Shown: positions 21,746-31,552, numbered from the stretch's first letter. The stretch is 64,000 nucleotides of DNA from Shewanella intestini (GCF_018221465.1 NZ_JAAIKR010000001.1:248001-312000); one strand, 5' to 3'. A program made the numbers and translations. Notes: a model not told the origin generated them from the letters alone.

Positions 21746-22237
21746 ATGGCCACAATTTACATTAGTCTTGGTAGCAACATTGATCCGGTGCGTTATTTAA
21801 AAGCCGCCGTAGTTGATTTAAATCTGCATTTTGACTCATTAGTGTTGTCACGCGTTTACGAAAGTGAAGCGGTTGGTTTTAAAGGCACTAATTTTCTGAA
21901 TATGGTTATCCGCGCAGAAACTGAATTGCCGATTGAGGCCGTTGTCGCCACATTTAAACAAATTGAACAAGATCATGGCAGAGTGGTCGGCGCGAAGAAA
22001 TTTGCTGCAAGAACCTTAGACCTTGATCTACTGCTTTACGATGACATTGTTTGTGACAAGCCCATTGAGTTACCGCGCGCAGAAGTGCTTTATAACGCAT
22101 TTGTATTGTGGCCATTGGCAGAACTCATACCACACCAATGCCACCCTGTGGTGGAACAGTCATATCAATCCTTATGGGAAAACTATGACAAATCGTTACA
22201 AAAACTTTGGCCGATTGATTTCGATTGGTCTGCTTAA
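21746..22237 (+). CDS. folK: HPPK, 6-hydroxymethyl-dihydropterin pyrophosphokinase
   Basis: FolK uses ATP to pyrophosphorylate the product of FolB, the next step of folate synthesis. The 163-residue protein starts MATIYISLGSNIDPVRYLKAAV. It has the HPPK signature ARTLDLDLLLYDD (about 89-101) and the late PRAEVLYNAFVLWPLAEL. There is no gap from folB. It is followed 19 bases on by uppP. Confidence 0.97.
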   Translation: MATIYISLGSNIDPVRYLKAAVVDLNLHFDSLVLSRVYESEAVGFKGTNFLNMVIRAETELPIEAVVATFKQIEQDHGRVVGAKKFAARTLDLDLLLYDDIVCDKPIELPRAEVLYNAFVLWPLAELIPHQCHPVVEQSYQSLWENYDKSLQKLWPIDFDWSA

Positions 22238-22256
22238 CACTTAAAAAAGGATACTC

Positions 22257-23057
22257 ATGGATACTTTTCAGGTTATTGTATTAGCGCTCATTCAAGGGCT
22301 CACCGAATTTTTACCTATCTCAAGCTCTGCGCATTTAATACTACCAGCTCAATTATTGAGTTGGCCTGATCAAGGTTTATCTTTTGATGTTGCGGTTAAT
22401 ACCGGTTCATTTTTTGCGGTAGTGATGTATTTTCGTAAAGAATTAGTTTCTATGTTCAAGGCGTGGACTGGCAGCATTGTCAGCCGTGAACAAAATGAAG
22501 AAAGTAAACTGGCATGGTGGATTATTTTAGCCACTATTCCTGCGGTTATTGTTGGCTTTACTGCGAAAGACTTTATCGAAACCCACCTGCGTAATATTGA
22601 AGTGATTGCGGCAACGACCATCGTTTTTGGTTTATTGCTATGGTGGGCAGATAGATTACAAAGTAAAGGGATAAATGAATTTCAAGTGGGCTGGAAAAAA
22701 GCATTAATTATTGGTGTTGCCCAAGCTATGGCATTAATTCCGGGGACATCTCGTTCTGGGGCAACCATTACCGCCGCATTAATGCTTGGATTAAGCCGTG
22801 AAGCTGCTGCGCGTTTTTCATTTTTAATGTCAGTGCCTGTTAGCTTAGGCGCAGCAATTTTAGTGACGAAAGATTTAATTTCAAGTGGTGAACCTATTGA
22901 CTACAATGCACTTGGTTTAGGCATGGTGATTTCGTTCCTTGCCGCGTATGTTTGTATTCATTACTTTTTGAAAATTATTGCTAAAATGGGAATGACACCC
23001 TTTGTTATGTACCGTTTGGCATTAGGTCTCATTTTATGTGGATTTATATTTCTATAA
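22257..23057 (+). CDS. uppP: undecaprenyl-diphosphate phosphatase
   Basis: UppP (BacA) dephosphorylates undecaprenyl diphosphate to recycle the lipid carrier of cell-wall synthesis; overexpression gives bacitracin resistance. The 266-residue membrane protein has both active-site motifs: [14 protein letters not shown] (about 15-28) and [20 protein letters not shown] (about 162-181). About seven membrane segments are visible. An AAAGGA ribosome binding site precedes the ATG. It is last in the folB-folK-uppP run and is followed by a terminator. Confidence 0.97.
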   Translation: MDTFQVIVLALIQGLTEFLPISSSAHLILPAQLLSWPDQGLSFDVAVNTGSFFAVVMYFRKELVSMFKAWTGSIVSREQNEESKLAWWIILATIPAVIVGFTAKDFIETHLRNIEVIAATTIVFGLLLWWADRLQSKGINEFQVGWKKALIIGVAQAMALIPGTSRSGATITAALMLGLSREAAARFSFLMSVPVSLGAAILVTKDLISSGEPIDYNALGLGMVISFLAAYVCIHYFLKIIAKMGMTPFVMYRLALGLILCGFIFL

Positions 23058-23082
23058 CTTTGCATAATATTGTTATTTAACT

Positions 23083-23106
23083 ATCGGGCTACGGCCCGAT
23101 TTTTTA
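23083..23106 (+). terminator. rho-independent terminator after uppP
   Basis: The stem ATCGGGC/GCCCGAT with loop TACG is followed by TTTTTT. Confidence 0.88.
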
Positions 23107-23210
23107 ATCTTTTTCAGGTTATCTTATATCAATACGGTTGCGTTTAGTGAGCAAAAACGCCGCATAACATTGCCGAGTATGCACCTTTGATAACCCATTG
23201 TGAGCTTGTT

Positions 23211-24047
23211 ATGAATACCACACCGTTAGCTTGTCCATTTTGTCAATTACCACTTCATTTACATGCGTCATCACAAGGTTTTTATTGTGACGAAAAACAC
23301 CGATTAGACAAAAATACGCAAGGGTTTTATTCGTGCTTATTGGGCAGCAAGCATAAATTGCAAACGCTCTCTCGCCAGCAAATGCGCGCAAAACAATTTT
23401 TATTATCGTCAGGTTTGTATGCGCCGTTAACGGCCAAATTAACTGAGCTACTGCAGACATTATTAAGCAACAATGCGGACTCAACGCCTAAACATTGGCT
23501 TGATTATCAATGTGGCGATGGCTTTTTCATTCGCCAGTTACATGAGCCACTTGCCCATGAACAATTGCATACATGGGGAGTCAGTGATGCTGAAAATGCA
23601 TTATTTGCCGCCAATAAATTCCACACACCAGCAACCTTGTTATTGAGCTCAACGAAACGCCTACCGTTTAATGACAACAGTGTTGATGTAGTAACCGTGC
23701 TAGATAGCCAATTGAAAGGCCAAGAATGTCAACGAGTGCTAAAGCAAGATGGACGACTGGTTTTAGTATTACCAAATAGTCGGCATTTATGGCAGTTAAG
23801 GAAAATTATCCAACCTGATTTGGTAGAAAAACCATTAGCGCTAAATCTACCTAAAACCTTAACCATTGCAACTCAAACCCAAGTTGCATTAACACAAGCG
23901 GTCACTGCGCAGCAGGGAGAGGCGTTAATTGCGCAATCTAACTTCGGCTGGCGCACCAATAAATCAACAGCGCGGACGGTTGCTAATATTAGTGATATGG
24001 AAGTGGACTTTGATTGGTGTGTATTGGTGTTAAAGCGTGCTGAGTAA
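23211..24047 (+). CDS. RlmA-like 23S rRNA G745 methyltransferase homologue
   Basis: This 278-residue protein resembles E. coli RlmA. The N-terminal zinc ribbon has C8, C11, C26 and H30, followed by DKNTQGFYSCLL. A methyltransferase domain comes next with DYQCGDGFF in place of the usual DIGCGxG SAM motif. Further matches are RLPFNDNSVD, a late LPNSRHLWQLRKII, and the C-terminal FGWRTNKSTARTV. The zinc ligands are intact but the SAM loop has drifted. It could be RlmA with loose conservation or a changed activity. ATG 23211 is chosen over an upstream TTG at 23187. Monocistronic. Confidence 0.75.
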   Translation: MNTTPLACPFCQLPLHLHASSQGFYCDEKHRLDKNTQGFYSCLLGSKHKLQTLSRQQMRAKQFLLSSGLYAPLTAKLTELLQTLLSNNADSTPKHWLDYQCGDGFFIRQLHEPLAHEQLHTWGVSDAENALFAANKFHTPATLLLSSTKRLPFNDNSVDVVTVLDSQLKGQECQRVLKQDGRLVLVLPNSRHLWQLRKIIQPDLVEKPLALNLPKTLTIATQTQVALTQAVTAQQGEALIAQSNFGWRTNKSTARTVANISDMEVDFDWCVLVLKRAE

Positions 24048-24133
24048 GTAAAAGCCTAATGTCATCATCCAAACTGCTGTAAAAACGGATTGTGGTTAAA
24101 AGCGAAGGTGATTAAAAGCAGATGACATAAACA

Positions 24134-24189
24134 ATTAAGGCTTGATACTAAAGAAACTGTTATCAGTTTCTTTAGTATCAAGCCTTAAT
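24134..24189. repeat. 26-bp perfect inverted repeat, giant hairpin
   Basis: Arms 24134-24159 and 24164-24189 are perfect reverse complements over 26 bases, around the loop TTAT. Each arm begins or ends with the AAGGCTTGATAC/GTATCAAGCCTT core. It lies between the convergent rlmA-like and lpp genes, 37 bases beyond the lpp stop, so it may act as the lpp terminator. The stem is far longer than the other terminators here and the T runs are poor on both sides. Confidence 0.9.
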
Positions 24190-24225
24190 AATCAACCTAT
24201 TAAATAAGCTAATTTTTTATGACTA

Positions 24226-24489
24226 TTACTTCTTGTATGAAGTCGCCATGTTGTCTAAACGGTCATTTGCACGTTTAGCTTCAGCTTGAGCGTCCATAGA
24301 AGCTGCTTTTGCGCCTTTAACGTCAGAAGAAAGTTGGCCTTGCTCAGATTTTAACGCACCCACTTCAGCAGACAACTGATCAACTTTGTTACCTAGGTTA
24401 GCAACGCTTTCTTCTAAAGCAGTAGTGTTAGCACAGCCACCTAAAAGCGCAGTTAAAGCAACACCAGCAATCATCATTTTTTTGTTCAT
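24226..24489 (-). CDS. lpp: major outer-membrane (Braun-type) lipoprotein
   Basis: This 87-residue murein lipoprotein ties the outer membrane to peptidoglycan. The signal peptide ends in the lipobox LLGGC, with acylated C19. It is followed by an Ala-zipper coiled coil with regular heptads (about 25-80) and the terminal YKK, whose last Lys is the usual crosslinking residue. A good ribosome binding site (AAGGGAT) precedes the ATG. Monocistronic; such genes are usually very highly expressed. A small hairpin lies in its 5' UTR at 24526-24544. Confidence 0.93.
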   Translation of the reverse strand: MNKKMMIAGVALTALLGGCANTTALEESVANLGNKVDQLSAEVGALKSEQGQLSSDVKGAKAASMDAQAEAKRANDRLDNMATSYKK

Positions 24490-24525
24490 GGGTAAATCCC
24501 TTAATCAATATTAGGTTGTAGATAA

Positions 24526-24544
24526 TGCAGAATACATTTCTGCA
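24526..24544 (-). other. 5' UTR hairpin of lpp
   Basis: On the minus strand TGCAGAA and TTCTGCA are perfect arms around five bases, about 37-55 bases before the lpp start. An A/T-rich TATAAAAT-like -10 lies further upstream (about 24570). A 5' hairpin close to the transcript start would fit a message-stabilising element; this is inference. Confidence 0.35.
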
Positions 24545-24782
24545 CCATTGTCATTACGACACACAATATTTTATATACTATTGGTAGATATAAGATATTG
24601 CTTTAAAAGAACGAATTCAAGCAAAAATGCAAGCTAGACGCATAAAAACCCTTGTTTCTAGGTATTTTTTAACCTTAATTCCAATGTTTAGCACTTTAGT
24701 TTGTCTAATTTCTTACTTGCTTGAATGACGTTTAATAATGTCATCACTTGTTTTAGTTTATCTGTGTATTATGAAACTTCAA

Positions 24783-26021
24783 TTAAATGTCATGGTTAAG
24801 TGTAGCTTCTTTAAGCTGACTAATTGCTTCTATGCGTTGAAGGGCGAGTTGTTGTTTTATTTGCGCGCCGCTAAAACCGGCTTCAATAATCGGTTTTACT
24901 TTAATGTTATTTGCCGCGGTAAAACACGCTTTTAAATACGCAGCTTGAGGGTAGTTTTGCTGTTCAAAGCCAGTACGGCCTCTGGTATCAGCGTGACAAC
25001 CAATCAACAAGCCTTCAAGATGCTGTGGTTTTCGCCAAAAATCTGCTTTATCAAATATGTTTAATACGGTTTCTGGACGCAGTTCAAAAGCATTATGAAT
25101 ATTTTGGTGTTGCTCGCTTAGTAATATCGCTAAATCTCGGGCCTCGTTGGGTACGCGCAATCGCTTACACAGTTGCTTAATGGGTTTGACTCCTTTTTGT
25201 CCATGTCCGTGATGCTTTGGCCATTGCTCTGCTGGTGTTAAGGCTTTACCTAAGTCATGTGTTAGCGCAGCAAAACGAATGGCTTTATCATCAGTTAATA
25301 AACATGCTTGTGCTAATACCATTAAAGTGTGGATACCGGTGTCTATTTCTGGGTGCCACTTTTCAGGTTGCGGCACACCAAATAGCGCATCTAATTCAGG
25401 TAATATCACTTTAAGTGCCCCACATTGGCGTAATACCTCAAAAAAAACTTGTGGCGTTTGGCAATCAAGCACTTTATCTATTTCCTGCCATACACGTTCT
25501 GGCGTTAACGCGCAAAGCTCGCCAGATGCAACCATGTGTTGCATCAGTCGTAAGGTGTCGGTGGCAATAGTAAAGCCTTGGGGGTGAAAACGTGCGGCAA
25601 AACGCGCTACACGTAATACGCGTAATGGATCCTCAGAAAATGCGCTTGAAACATGGCGTAAAATTCGATTATTGAGATCATCGACGCCGCCATAGGGGTC
25701 GACTAGTTGGCCATCATCACCCTGGGCGATGGCATTGATTGTTAAGTCTCGACGAAGTAAATCTTGTTCTAAGGTCACGTTTTCATTGGCATGGCAACTA
25801 AAGCCTTGATAACCAGGACCTGTTTTTCGCTCTGTACGGGCTAATGCATACTCTTGTTGGGTTTTAGGGTGCAAAAAAACAGGGAAGTCTTTACCTACTT
25901 GAGTAAAGCCGTTGTCTAGCATTGTTTGCACACTGGAGCCGACAACGACAAAGTCTTTGTCTTTTACTGGTAGTGCTAATAAGTTATCGCGGACCGCGCC
26001 GCCAACGAGATAAACGTTCAT
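24783..26021 (-). CDS. cca: multifunctional CCA tRNA nucleotidyltransferase
   Basis: Cca adds or repairs the 3' CCA of tRNAs. The 412-residue protein begins [28 protein letters not shown], with the nucleotidyltransferase G-G-x-V-R-D loop. The catalytic site is given by the KDKDFVVVG strand, followed by [10 protein letters not shown] (about 92-101) and the [15 protein letters not shown] motif. The C-terminal half has an HD domain (THDLGKAL, about 254-261), as in the E. coli enzyme with phosphatase and phosphodiesterase activity. Full length. It is divergent from gspA. Confidence 0.97.
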   Translation of the reverse strand: MNVYLVGGAVRDNLLALPVKDKDFVVVGSSVQTMLDNGFTQVGKDFPVFLHPKTQQEYALARTERKTGPGYQGFSCHANENVTLEQDLLRRDLTINAIAQGDDGQLVDPYGGVDDLNNRILRHVSSAFSEDPLRVLRVARFAARFHPQGFTIATDTLRLMQHMVASGELCALTPERVWQEIDKVLDCQTPQVFFEVLRQCGALKVILPELDALFGVPQPEKWHPEIDTGIHTLMVLAQACLLTDDKAIRFAALTHDLGKALTPAEQWPKHHGHGQKGVKPIKQLCKRLRVPNEARDLAILLSEQHQNIHNAFELRPETVLNIFDKADFWRKPQHLEGLLIGCHADTRGRTGFEQQNYPQAAYLKACFTAANNIKVKPIIEAGFSGAQIKQQLALQRIEAISQLKEATLNHDI

Positions 26022-26148
26022 TGCTACTTTGTGCTAAGAATTTATAGTGAAATAGCTTACCAGAGATACATTTTTACGGCTAACTTTTGACATCAACGGA
26101 CGCAGGTATTAACGTGGCTCGGTACTGATTAAAGAGGATTTACCGCGG

Positions 26149-27771
26149 ATGTATAAAGCCTTCTATGGATTAAACGATAATCCGTTTTCTATTGCCCCTA
26201 ATCCACATTATTTATTTTTAAGTGAACGTCATAAAGAGGCGTTAGCGCACTTAACGTATGGTTTAGGTGAAACGGGCGGTTTTGTGTTATTAACCGGGGA
26301 AGTTGGCACGGGTAAAACTACTGTATCTCGTTGTTTATTAAAGCAGTTACCAGAAAATACTGACACTGCGTTTATTCTAAATCCTTCATTAACTGAGTTA
26401 GAATTACTGGCCAGCTTGTGTGATGAACTCAGGATCAAATACGGTGAGAATCCAAGCTTAAAACAGTTGACTGATTTACTTAGCCAGTTTCTATTGGCTA
26501 ATCACCAGCAAAAACGTAATACGGTATTAATTATTGATGAGGCGCAACATCTTCGTTCTGAAGTGTTAGAGCAGTTACGCCTATTAACTAATCTTGAAAC
26601 TGACACCAAAAAGCTGTTGCAAGTTATTTTAATTGGTCAGCCTGAATTACAACAGTTGTTAAAGCGCCAAGATTTACGCCAATTAGCTCAGCGGATTACC
26701 GCGCGTTATCACTTACTGCCTTTGTCTGTTGAAGAGCTTGGCTTTTATGTTATCCATCGCCTGCAAGTGGCGGGGCGTCATGAACCGTTATTTACCGCTA
26801 AATCAATTAAAGTGCTGCATAAGTTTAGTGGCGGTATTCCGCGCTTAACCAATTTATTATGCGAACGTGCCTTAATGGCCGGTTACGGCCAATCAAAAGT
26901 CCCCATTGATCATAAGATGATCCGCCAGGCTGCTAAAGAAGTGCTCGGTGAAGATGACGTGCCAGAAAATAAACGTTGGCCAATGATATTAGCGTTTAGC
27001 TTAATCGTGGCTTTTATTGCTGCATTTTATGTGTTTCAGCAACTTGATAGCGATGCTCCCGAGCAGCTTAAACAACCTGCGTTGAGTCATCAATCCAATG
27101 ACGCGACTCAGACGACGCTAACACCACCTGTTAATGTTGAAAAACCCTCGATTAGCCAACAAGTACTTCGCAGTGCCATTAATACCAGCCTGCAAATTGA
27201 TACTGCATATGCCGGGTTACTGGGGTTATGGCAAAAACAACCGATCATCGGTTTAACTTTTTGCCAAGCAGCGGTGCAACAAGGTTTAGCTTGTTATCAG
27301 CAGCAAGGTAATTGGCATAGTGTTATGCAGCTTAATTATCCCGCGGTGGTTTATCTATATAACCAGCAAGGAAAAATGTTTTACGGGGTGGTCGTGCAGC
27401 GTGATGGCGAGCAAATATTACTGCAACTGAATGAACAACAGTTTTGGGTGGATAAAGCCTGGTTTGAGCGCCACTTTAGTGGCACATTTGAAATTTTATG
27501 GTCTGGCGATAACACTAATTTACGAGAAATTGGCCCGACTGCTAATGTGACTCAAGCTCAATGGCTTGAAAACAGTCTAGCGGCGATTCAAAAGCGTCAA
27601 ACACGGTTATTAACTCAGTTTGACTCTGCTTTATCACAACATGTGATGGAGTTTCAGCGGCAAAATGGTCTAAAAGCAGATGGTATTGCTGGTAGTCAAA
27701 CCTTGGTGAGAATTAATTTATTGCTCAGCCAAACAGGGCCTAAATTAAGTCACGATAAAGGGTATCGTTAA
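26149..27771 (+). CDS. gspA: GspA/ExeA-like AAA ATPase with peptidoglycan-binding domain
   Basis: GspA (ExeA) works with GspB to insert or assemble the type II secretin through the peptidoglycan layer. The 540-residue protein has an ExeA AAA domain starting MYKAFYGLNDNPFSIAPNP, Walker A GEVGTGKTT (about 50-58) and Walker B VLIIDEAQH (about 125-133). A single membrane segment follows (about 278-298). The periplasmic part ends in a PG_binding_1 domain (about 490-530, FQRQNGLKADGIAGSQTL). Its stop overlaps the gspB start (TAATG), so the pair is co-translated. Confidence 0.93.
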   Translation: MYKAFYGLNDNPFSIAPNPHYLFLSERHKEALAHLTYGLGETGGFVLLTGEVGTGKTTVSRCLLKQLPENTDTAFILNPSLTELELLASLCDELRIKYGENPSLKQLTDLLSQFLLANHQQKRNTVLIIDEAQHLRSEVLEQLRLLTNLETDTKKLLQVILIGQPELQQLLKRQDLRQLAQRITARYHLLPLSVEELGFYVIHRLQVAGRHEPLFTAKSIKVLHKFSGGIPRLTNLLCERALMAGYGQSKVPIDHKMIRQAAKEVLGEDDVPENKRWPMILAFSLIVAFIAAFYVFQQLDSDAPEQLKQPALSHQSNDATQTTLTPPVNVEKPSISQQVLRSAINTSLQIDTAYAGLLGLWQKQPIIGLTFCQAAVQQGLACYQQQGNWHSVMQLNYPAVVYLYNQQGKMFYGVVVQRDGEQILLQLNEQQFWVDKAWFERHFSGTFEILWSGDNTNLREIGPTANVTQAQWLENSLAAIQKRQTRLLTQFDSALSQHVMEFQRQNGLKADGIAGSQTLVRINLLLSQTGPKLSHDKGYR

Positions 27772-28916
27772 TGTCAATTTTGCTCGATGCGGTAACAAAA
27801 GAGAAACGCCAAAATCAAACACCGATTGATTTAGTTACCCAAGTTGCGCCATTAGCGTCGCCATCACCAAAGACCAGTATTGCACGTTGGTTGAAGCAAA
27901 GCGCTGTGCTCGTTGGCACGGTTGCTGTGGGTGTAGGGGGAGCATGGTTAATGAATGAGCTATTACAACCTACGCGCGCTGAGTTAACTGTGTCACAGTC
28001 TAATCAGTTTAAAGCCGCAATGGTGCAAACGGATACGGCGCAAGAGCATATTATTGGCGCAGAGAATATGAATGGTTCTGCTGATTTTTCAACGGTGAAT
28101 GTAGCTAACACTGCGAGTGAGGTTCGATTAGCTGGCAAGGTCGCATTGCCTATAGCAAAGGTGTATACGGGAAATCAGTCACAGCATGTTGGCAGGGCTT
28201 CAAAACCGCTTGCATCAGTTCAGAGTAAGCATACTCAAACCACTGTCACATCAACCTCAATTCCTGCATTAACACCAACACCAACACCAACATCAACATC
28301 AACATCAACAGATTCTGGTATTACCTTGGCGCATTTACAAGCGTTAAGCGCCGAGTACGATAAGCAAAATTCGCTGAATGATTCCCAAGCTAAAGTTCCT
28401 CAAATACCTGTTGTGCAAAGCACCAAAGATAAAGATGTCACTCAACCCATTATGCTGGGCAAAGATGCTAATCGTCGTGAGCAAGAACAAATTGCAGCCT
28501 TACAGTATGAGGTTGATAACGCTGCTGAAGACGTTAAGTACGGTGACACACAAGCTGAGGAAGTGGAGCATAATAAATTAATGCATGCGTTTAAGGCGGC
28601 TTTGCAAGATGTTGAATATGAACACGCAACGGCAAAACCGATGTCAAAAGGCGATTTAGCTCCGTTCCCTAAAACATCGGATAAGTTAATTCCAAGCTAT
28701 GGTGATTTGCCTGCAAGTGTGCAATTAAATGTGCCTGAATTTAATATTGTTGCTCATGTTTATTCAACCGACCCGACTCAACGTTGGTTGAATGTTGATG
28801 GGGCTGAGTTACAGCAAGGCGATAAGATTGATGACAAAATGACGATTATAGAGATCCGTCCTCGAGACGTAATTCTTGATATCGATGGCACCGAGTTTAA
28901 AGTGCCGGCTATTTAA
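27771..28916 (+). CDS. gspB: GspB/ExeB-like general secretion pathway protein B
   Basis: This is the partner of GspA. The 381-residue protein starts MSILLDAVTKEKRQ, typical of GspB. It has one membrane segment (about 42-62) and a long, poorly conserved periplasmic linker. A Thr/Pro/Ser hexamer-repeat tract (about 165-180) is encoded by repeated CAACAC/CAACAT units. The C-terminal T2SSB domain follows (about 320-380, FNIVAHVYSTDPTQRWLNVDGAELQQGD). GspAB support outer-membrane assembly of GspD, needed to secrete enzymes such as the chitinase upstream. The main gsp operon is not in the window. Confidence 0.9.
   Translation: MSILLDAVTKEKRQNQTPIDLVTQVAPLASPSPKTSIARWLKQSAVLVGTVAVGVGGAWLMNELLQPTRAELTVSQSNQFKAAMVQTDTAQEHIIGAENMNGSADFSTVNVANTASEVRLAGKVALPIAKVYTGNQSQHVGRASKPLASVQSKHTQTTVTSTSIPALTPTPTPTSTSTSTDSGITLAHLQALSAEYDKQNSLNDSQAKVPQIPVVQSTKDKDVTQPIMLGKDANRREQEQIAALQYEVDNAAEDVKYGDTQAEEVEHNKLMHAFKAALQDVEYEHATAKPMSKGDLAPFPKTSDKLIPSYGDLPASVQLNVPEFNIVAHVYSTDPTQRWLNVDGAELQQGDKIDDKMTIIEIRPRDVILDIDGTEFKVPAI
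28262..28312 (+). repeat. hexamer microsatellite in gspB
   Basis: Repeated hexamers (CAACAC, then CAACAT) encode alternating Thr-Pro and Thr-Ser in the periplasmic linker of GspB. Because the unit is six bases, length changes keep the frame and would only lengthen or shorten the linker. Confidence 0.8.
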
Positions 28917-29106
28917 CTCGCAGTTGATATCACTTTGGCATATTGGAGTTGTAATTTACTGCTTTAGCTTAAGGTTTCAAGTGGTAATGTAATGCTAGGG
29001 TTTATTCGTTTTGCGTCCAGTTTTTAGCTTGGCTTTAAATTGAATTTATTGACAATAACTTAAATAGTGATTGAAATCGTTGTCTTTATCGAGTGTTTTA
29101 GATATT

Positions 29107-29138
29107 AAAAAAGGCTAATCAAATGATTAGCCTTTTTT
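29107..29138. terminator. bidirectional terminator between gspB and hemL
   Basis: The stem AAAGGCTAATC/GATTAGCCTTT is flanked by A and T runs and lies between convergent genes. Confidence 0.88.
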
Positions 29139-29173
29139 TATTCGCTGCTATTTGCTTTGGCAAATAGGCATGA

Positions 29174-30460
29174 TTACTTCATTGAAGCAAACACGCGGTC
29201 AACAGCTTCAAGAGTTTTAGTTAACTCTTCTTCGCCGTGTGCTAAAGATAAGAAACCCGCTTCATAAGCAGAAGGGGCTAGGTAAATGCCTTCATCTAGC
29301 ATGCCATGGTAGAACTGACGGAAATGTTCGCCATTGCATTGAGTGACCTGATCAAATGAAGTCATTGGTGCGCTATCTTCTGTGAAGAAAATACCAAACA
29401 TGCCGCCAACAAAATTAACGTTTAATGGAATACCGTGCTTGTCAGCCGCAGCTTTAAAGCCTTGAGCAATACGCTGAGTTTTTTCAGCGAGTGCTTCATA
29501 AACGCCAGGCTCACATAACGCTTCCATTTGAGCAAGACCTGCAGTCATTGCAATAGGGTTGCCTGAAAGCGTACCTGCTTGATAAACCGGACCTGTCGGC
29601 GCAATAAACTGCATGACATCTTTACGACCACCAAATGCACCCACTGGCATACCGCCGCCAATGACTTTACCTAATGTAGTTAGGTCAGGTTTCACGCCGT
29701 AATAACCTTGTGCGCCGCTTTTTGATACGCGGAAACCGGTCATGACTTCATCAATAATCATCAATGCGCCAAACTCATCACAAATTGCACGTAAACCTGC
29801 TAGGAAACCTTCAACAGGTGGAATGCAGTTCATGTTGCCAGCAACAGGTTCAAGGATGATACAAGAGATATCTTCTGGGTGTTGTTCAAACAATGCACGA
29901 ACCGAATCAAGATCGTTGTATGTTGCTGTTAGCGTGTGCTTAGCAAAATCTTCTGGAATACCCGGTGAGCTCGGTTGTCCAAGTGTTAATGCACCAGAGC
30001 CTGCCTTAACTAATAAGCAGTCGGCATGCCCATGATAACAACCTTCAAACTTTAGGATTTTATCACGAGAGGTGAAACCACGAGCAAGGCGGATAGCACT
30101 CATGGTCGCTTCAGTACCTGAGCTCACCATACGGACTTGTTCCATTGAAGGCACCATTTCAATCACTTTTTCAGCCATTTGAACTTCAAGTTCAGTTGGT
30201 GCGCCAAATGATAAGCCATTTTCAACGGCATCTAATACGGCTTGACGAATTTTAGGGTGATTATGACCTAAAATCATTGGTCCCCAAGAGCCAACATAAT
30301 CAATGTATTTTTTACCGTCAGCGTCAAAAATATACGCGCCGTCAGCTTTTTCAATAAAAAGTGGGTGACCACCAACGCCATTAAAAGCACGTACTGGTGA
30401 GTTAACGCCACCTGGAATGGTTTGTTTAGCTTGTTCGAACAAAGCTGCTGAGCGAGTCAT
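29174..30460 (-). CDS. hemL: glutamate-1-semialdehyde 2,1-aminomutase
   Basis: HemL makes 5-aminolevulinate from glutamate 1-semialdehyde, the C5 route to haem. The 428-residue PLP enzyme starts [26 protein letters not shown]. It has the substrate-gating and PLP-binding motifs [26 protein letters not shown], and the Schiff-base lysine in TLGKVIGGG (about residue 267). Full length and typical. It lies 27 bases after pyrB on the same strand and probably shares its transcript, although haem and pyrimidine synthesis are unrelated. Confidence 0.98.
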   Translation of the reverse strand: MTRSAALFEQAKQTIPGGVNSPVRAFNGVGGHPLFIEKADGAYIFDADGKKYIDYVGSWGPMILGHNHPKIRQAVLDAVENGLSFGAPTELEVQMAEKVIEMVPSMEQVRMVSSGTEATMSAIRLARGFTSRDKILKFEGCYHGHADCLLVKAGSGALTLGQPSSPGIPEDFAKHTLTATYNDLDSVRALFEQHPEDISCIILEPVAGNMNCIPPVEGFLAGLRAICDEFGALMIIDEVMTGFRVSKSGAQGYYGVKPDLTTLGKVIGGGMPVGAFGGRKDVMQFIAPTGPVYQAGTLSGNPIAMTAGLAQMEALCEPGVYEALAEKTQRIAQGFKAAADKHGIPLNVNFVGGMFGIFFTEDSAPMTSFDQVTQCNGEHFRQFYHGMLDEGIYLAPSAYEAGFLSLAHGEEELTKTLEAVDRVFASMK

Positions 30461-30487
30461 TTGTGTTCCTTACTATTTTTCAACCGA

Positions 30488-31507
30488 TTATCTATCGGCC
30501 TTACGTGAATACCAATTTACTGGACACTCATACTTCTCGAGTTGATTTTCAACCCCAAGAGTTAAAGCAAAAAGTGCCATACGAATAAGTAAGCCATTAT
30601 CAGCTTGCCTGAAAATGGCCAAACTAGGATGACTATTTAAATCATTGTCGAGTTCATTTGCTTGAGCGCGCGAGTCGCGTGGCAAAGGGTGCATAATCAC
30701 CGTGTTCGATTTACAGTGTTGAGTGTAAATTGAATGGTTTAAGCGAAACTTTCCTCGGTACTTATTGGCTTCTTCTTGTGAGGGAAAGCGCTCTTCTTGA
30801 ATACGGGTTAAATACAGAATGTCGGCTTGATTTAGGTTGCCTTCTAACTGATGGCTTATTGTGATCTTATGGCCAGCGTTTTCAATGTCGGCGATCACAT
30901 ATTCAGGCATTGCTAATTCACTTGGTGATATCAATGTGAAGTGGATATCTTTATACATACATAGCAAGCGTGATAACGAGTGCACGGTGCGGCCATATTT
31001 AAGGTCACCGACTAAAGCAATATGTGCACCATCAATGCTCCGACCTGAATGCACCAACTCTTTTTGGATGGTAAATAAGTCTAATAATGCTTGAGTTGGG
31101 TGTTCGTTAGCGCCGTCACCGCCATTAATGACCGGTACGCGGCTACCCTTAGCAAACTCTTCAACTGAGTAAGATTCAGGGTGGCGCATAGCGATAACAT
31201 CTGAGTAGGTTGATAACACGCGTGCCGTGTCGTAAAGCGACTCCCCTTTTGATAGTGAAGAGGCCGCCATACCAACGGTTTCACGCACATTACCGCCAAG
31301 TAAATTAAATGCACAGCCAAAACTAACACGAGTACGGGTACTTGGCTCAAAGAATAAGTTACCTAAAATGGCCCCATCTAAGACCTTAGTACGCTTTTCT
31401 CTTAGTGCGTAAGGCGTCATTTTATGAGCAACGTTAAAAATGGTGTTTAGCGAGTCCAGACTTAACTGGTTTACTGAAAGGATGTGTGAACCTTCAAACT
31501 GAGTCAT
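30488..31507 (-). CDS. pyrB: aspartate carbamoyltransferase catalytic chain
   Basis: PyrB joins carbamoyl phosphate and aspartate in the first committed step of pyrimidine synthesis. The 339-residue protein has the carbamoyl-phosphate motif FFEPSTRTRVSF (about 53-64). Also present are the HPTQALLDLFTI segment, the aspartate-domain LVGDLKYGRTVHSL and a late MHPLPRD. It is longer than the E. coli catalytic chain, with a C-terminal extension. No regulatory-chain gene pyrI lies beside it. A perfect 18-base palindrome just upstream may take part in its control. Confidence 0.95.
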   Translation of the reverse strand: MTQFEGSHILSVNQLSLDSLNTIFNVAHKMTPYALREKRTKVLDGAILGNLFFEPSTRTRVSFGCAFNLLGGNVRETVGMAASSLSKGESLYDTARVLSTYSDVIAMRHPESYSVEEFAKGSRVPVINGGDGANEHPTQALLDLFTIQKELVHSGRSIDGAHIALVGDLKYGRTVHSLSRLLCMYKDIHFTLISPSELAMPEYVIADIENAGHKITISHQLEGNLNQADILYLTRIQEERFPSQEEANKYRGKFRLNHSIYTQHCKSNTVIMHPLPRDSRAQANELDNDLNSHPSLAIFRQADNGLLIRMALFALTLGVENQLEKYECPVNWYSRKADR

Positions 31508-31534
31508 CAGCCTATTTCCAAGTTGGGAGGCGTT

Positions 31535-31552
31535 ATCTTAATGCATTAAGAT
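31535..31552. promoter_or_regulatory. 18-bp perfect palindrome upstream of pyrB
   Basis: ATCTTAATGCATTAAGAT is fully self-complementary and lies 28-45 bases before the pyrB start codon. A TACAAT possible -10 on the minus strand (31584-31589) would start transcription just upstream of it. It looks like a dimer operator; the binding protein is unknown. Confidence 0.45.
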
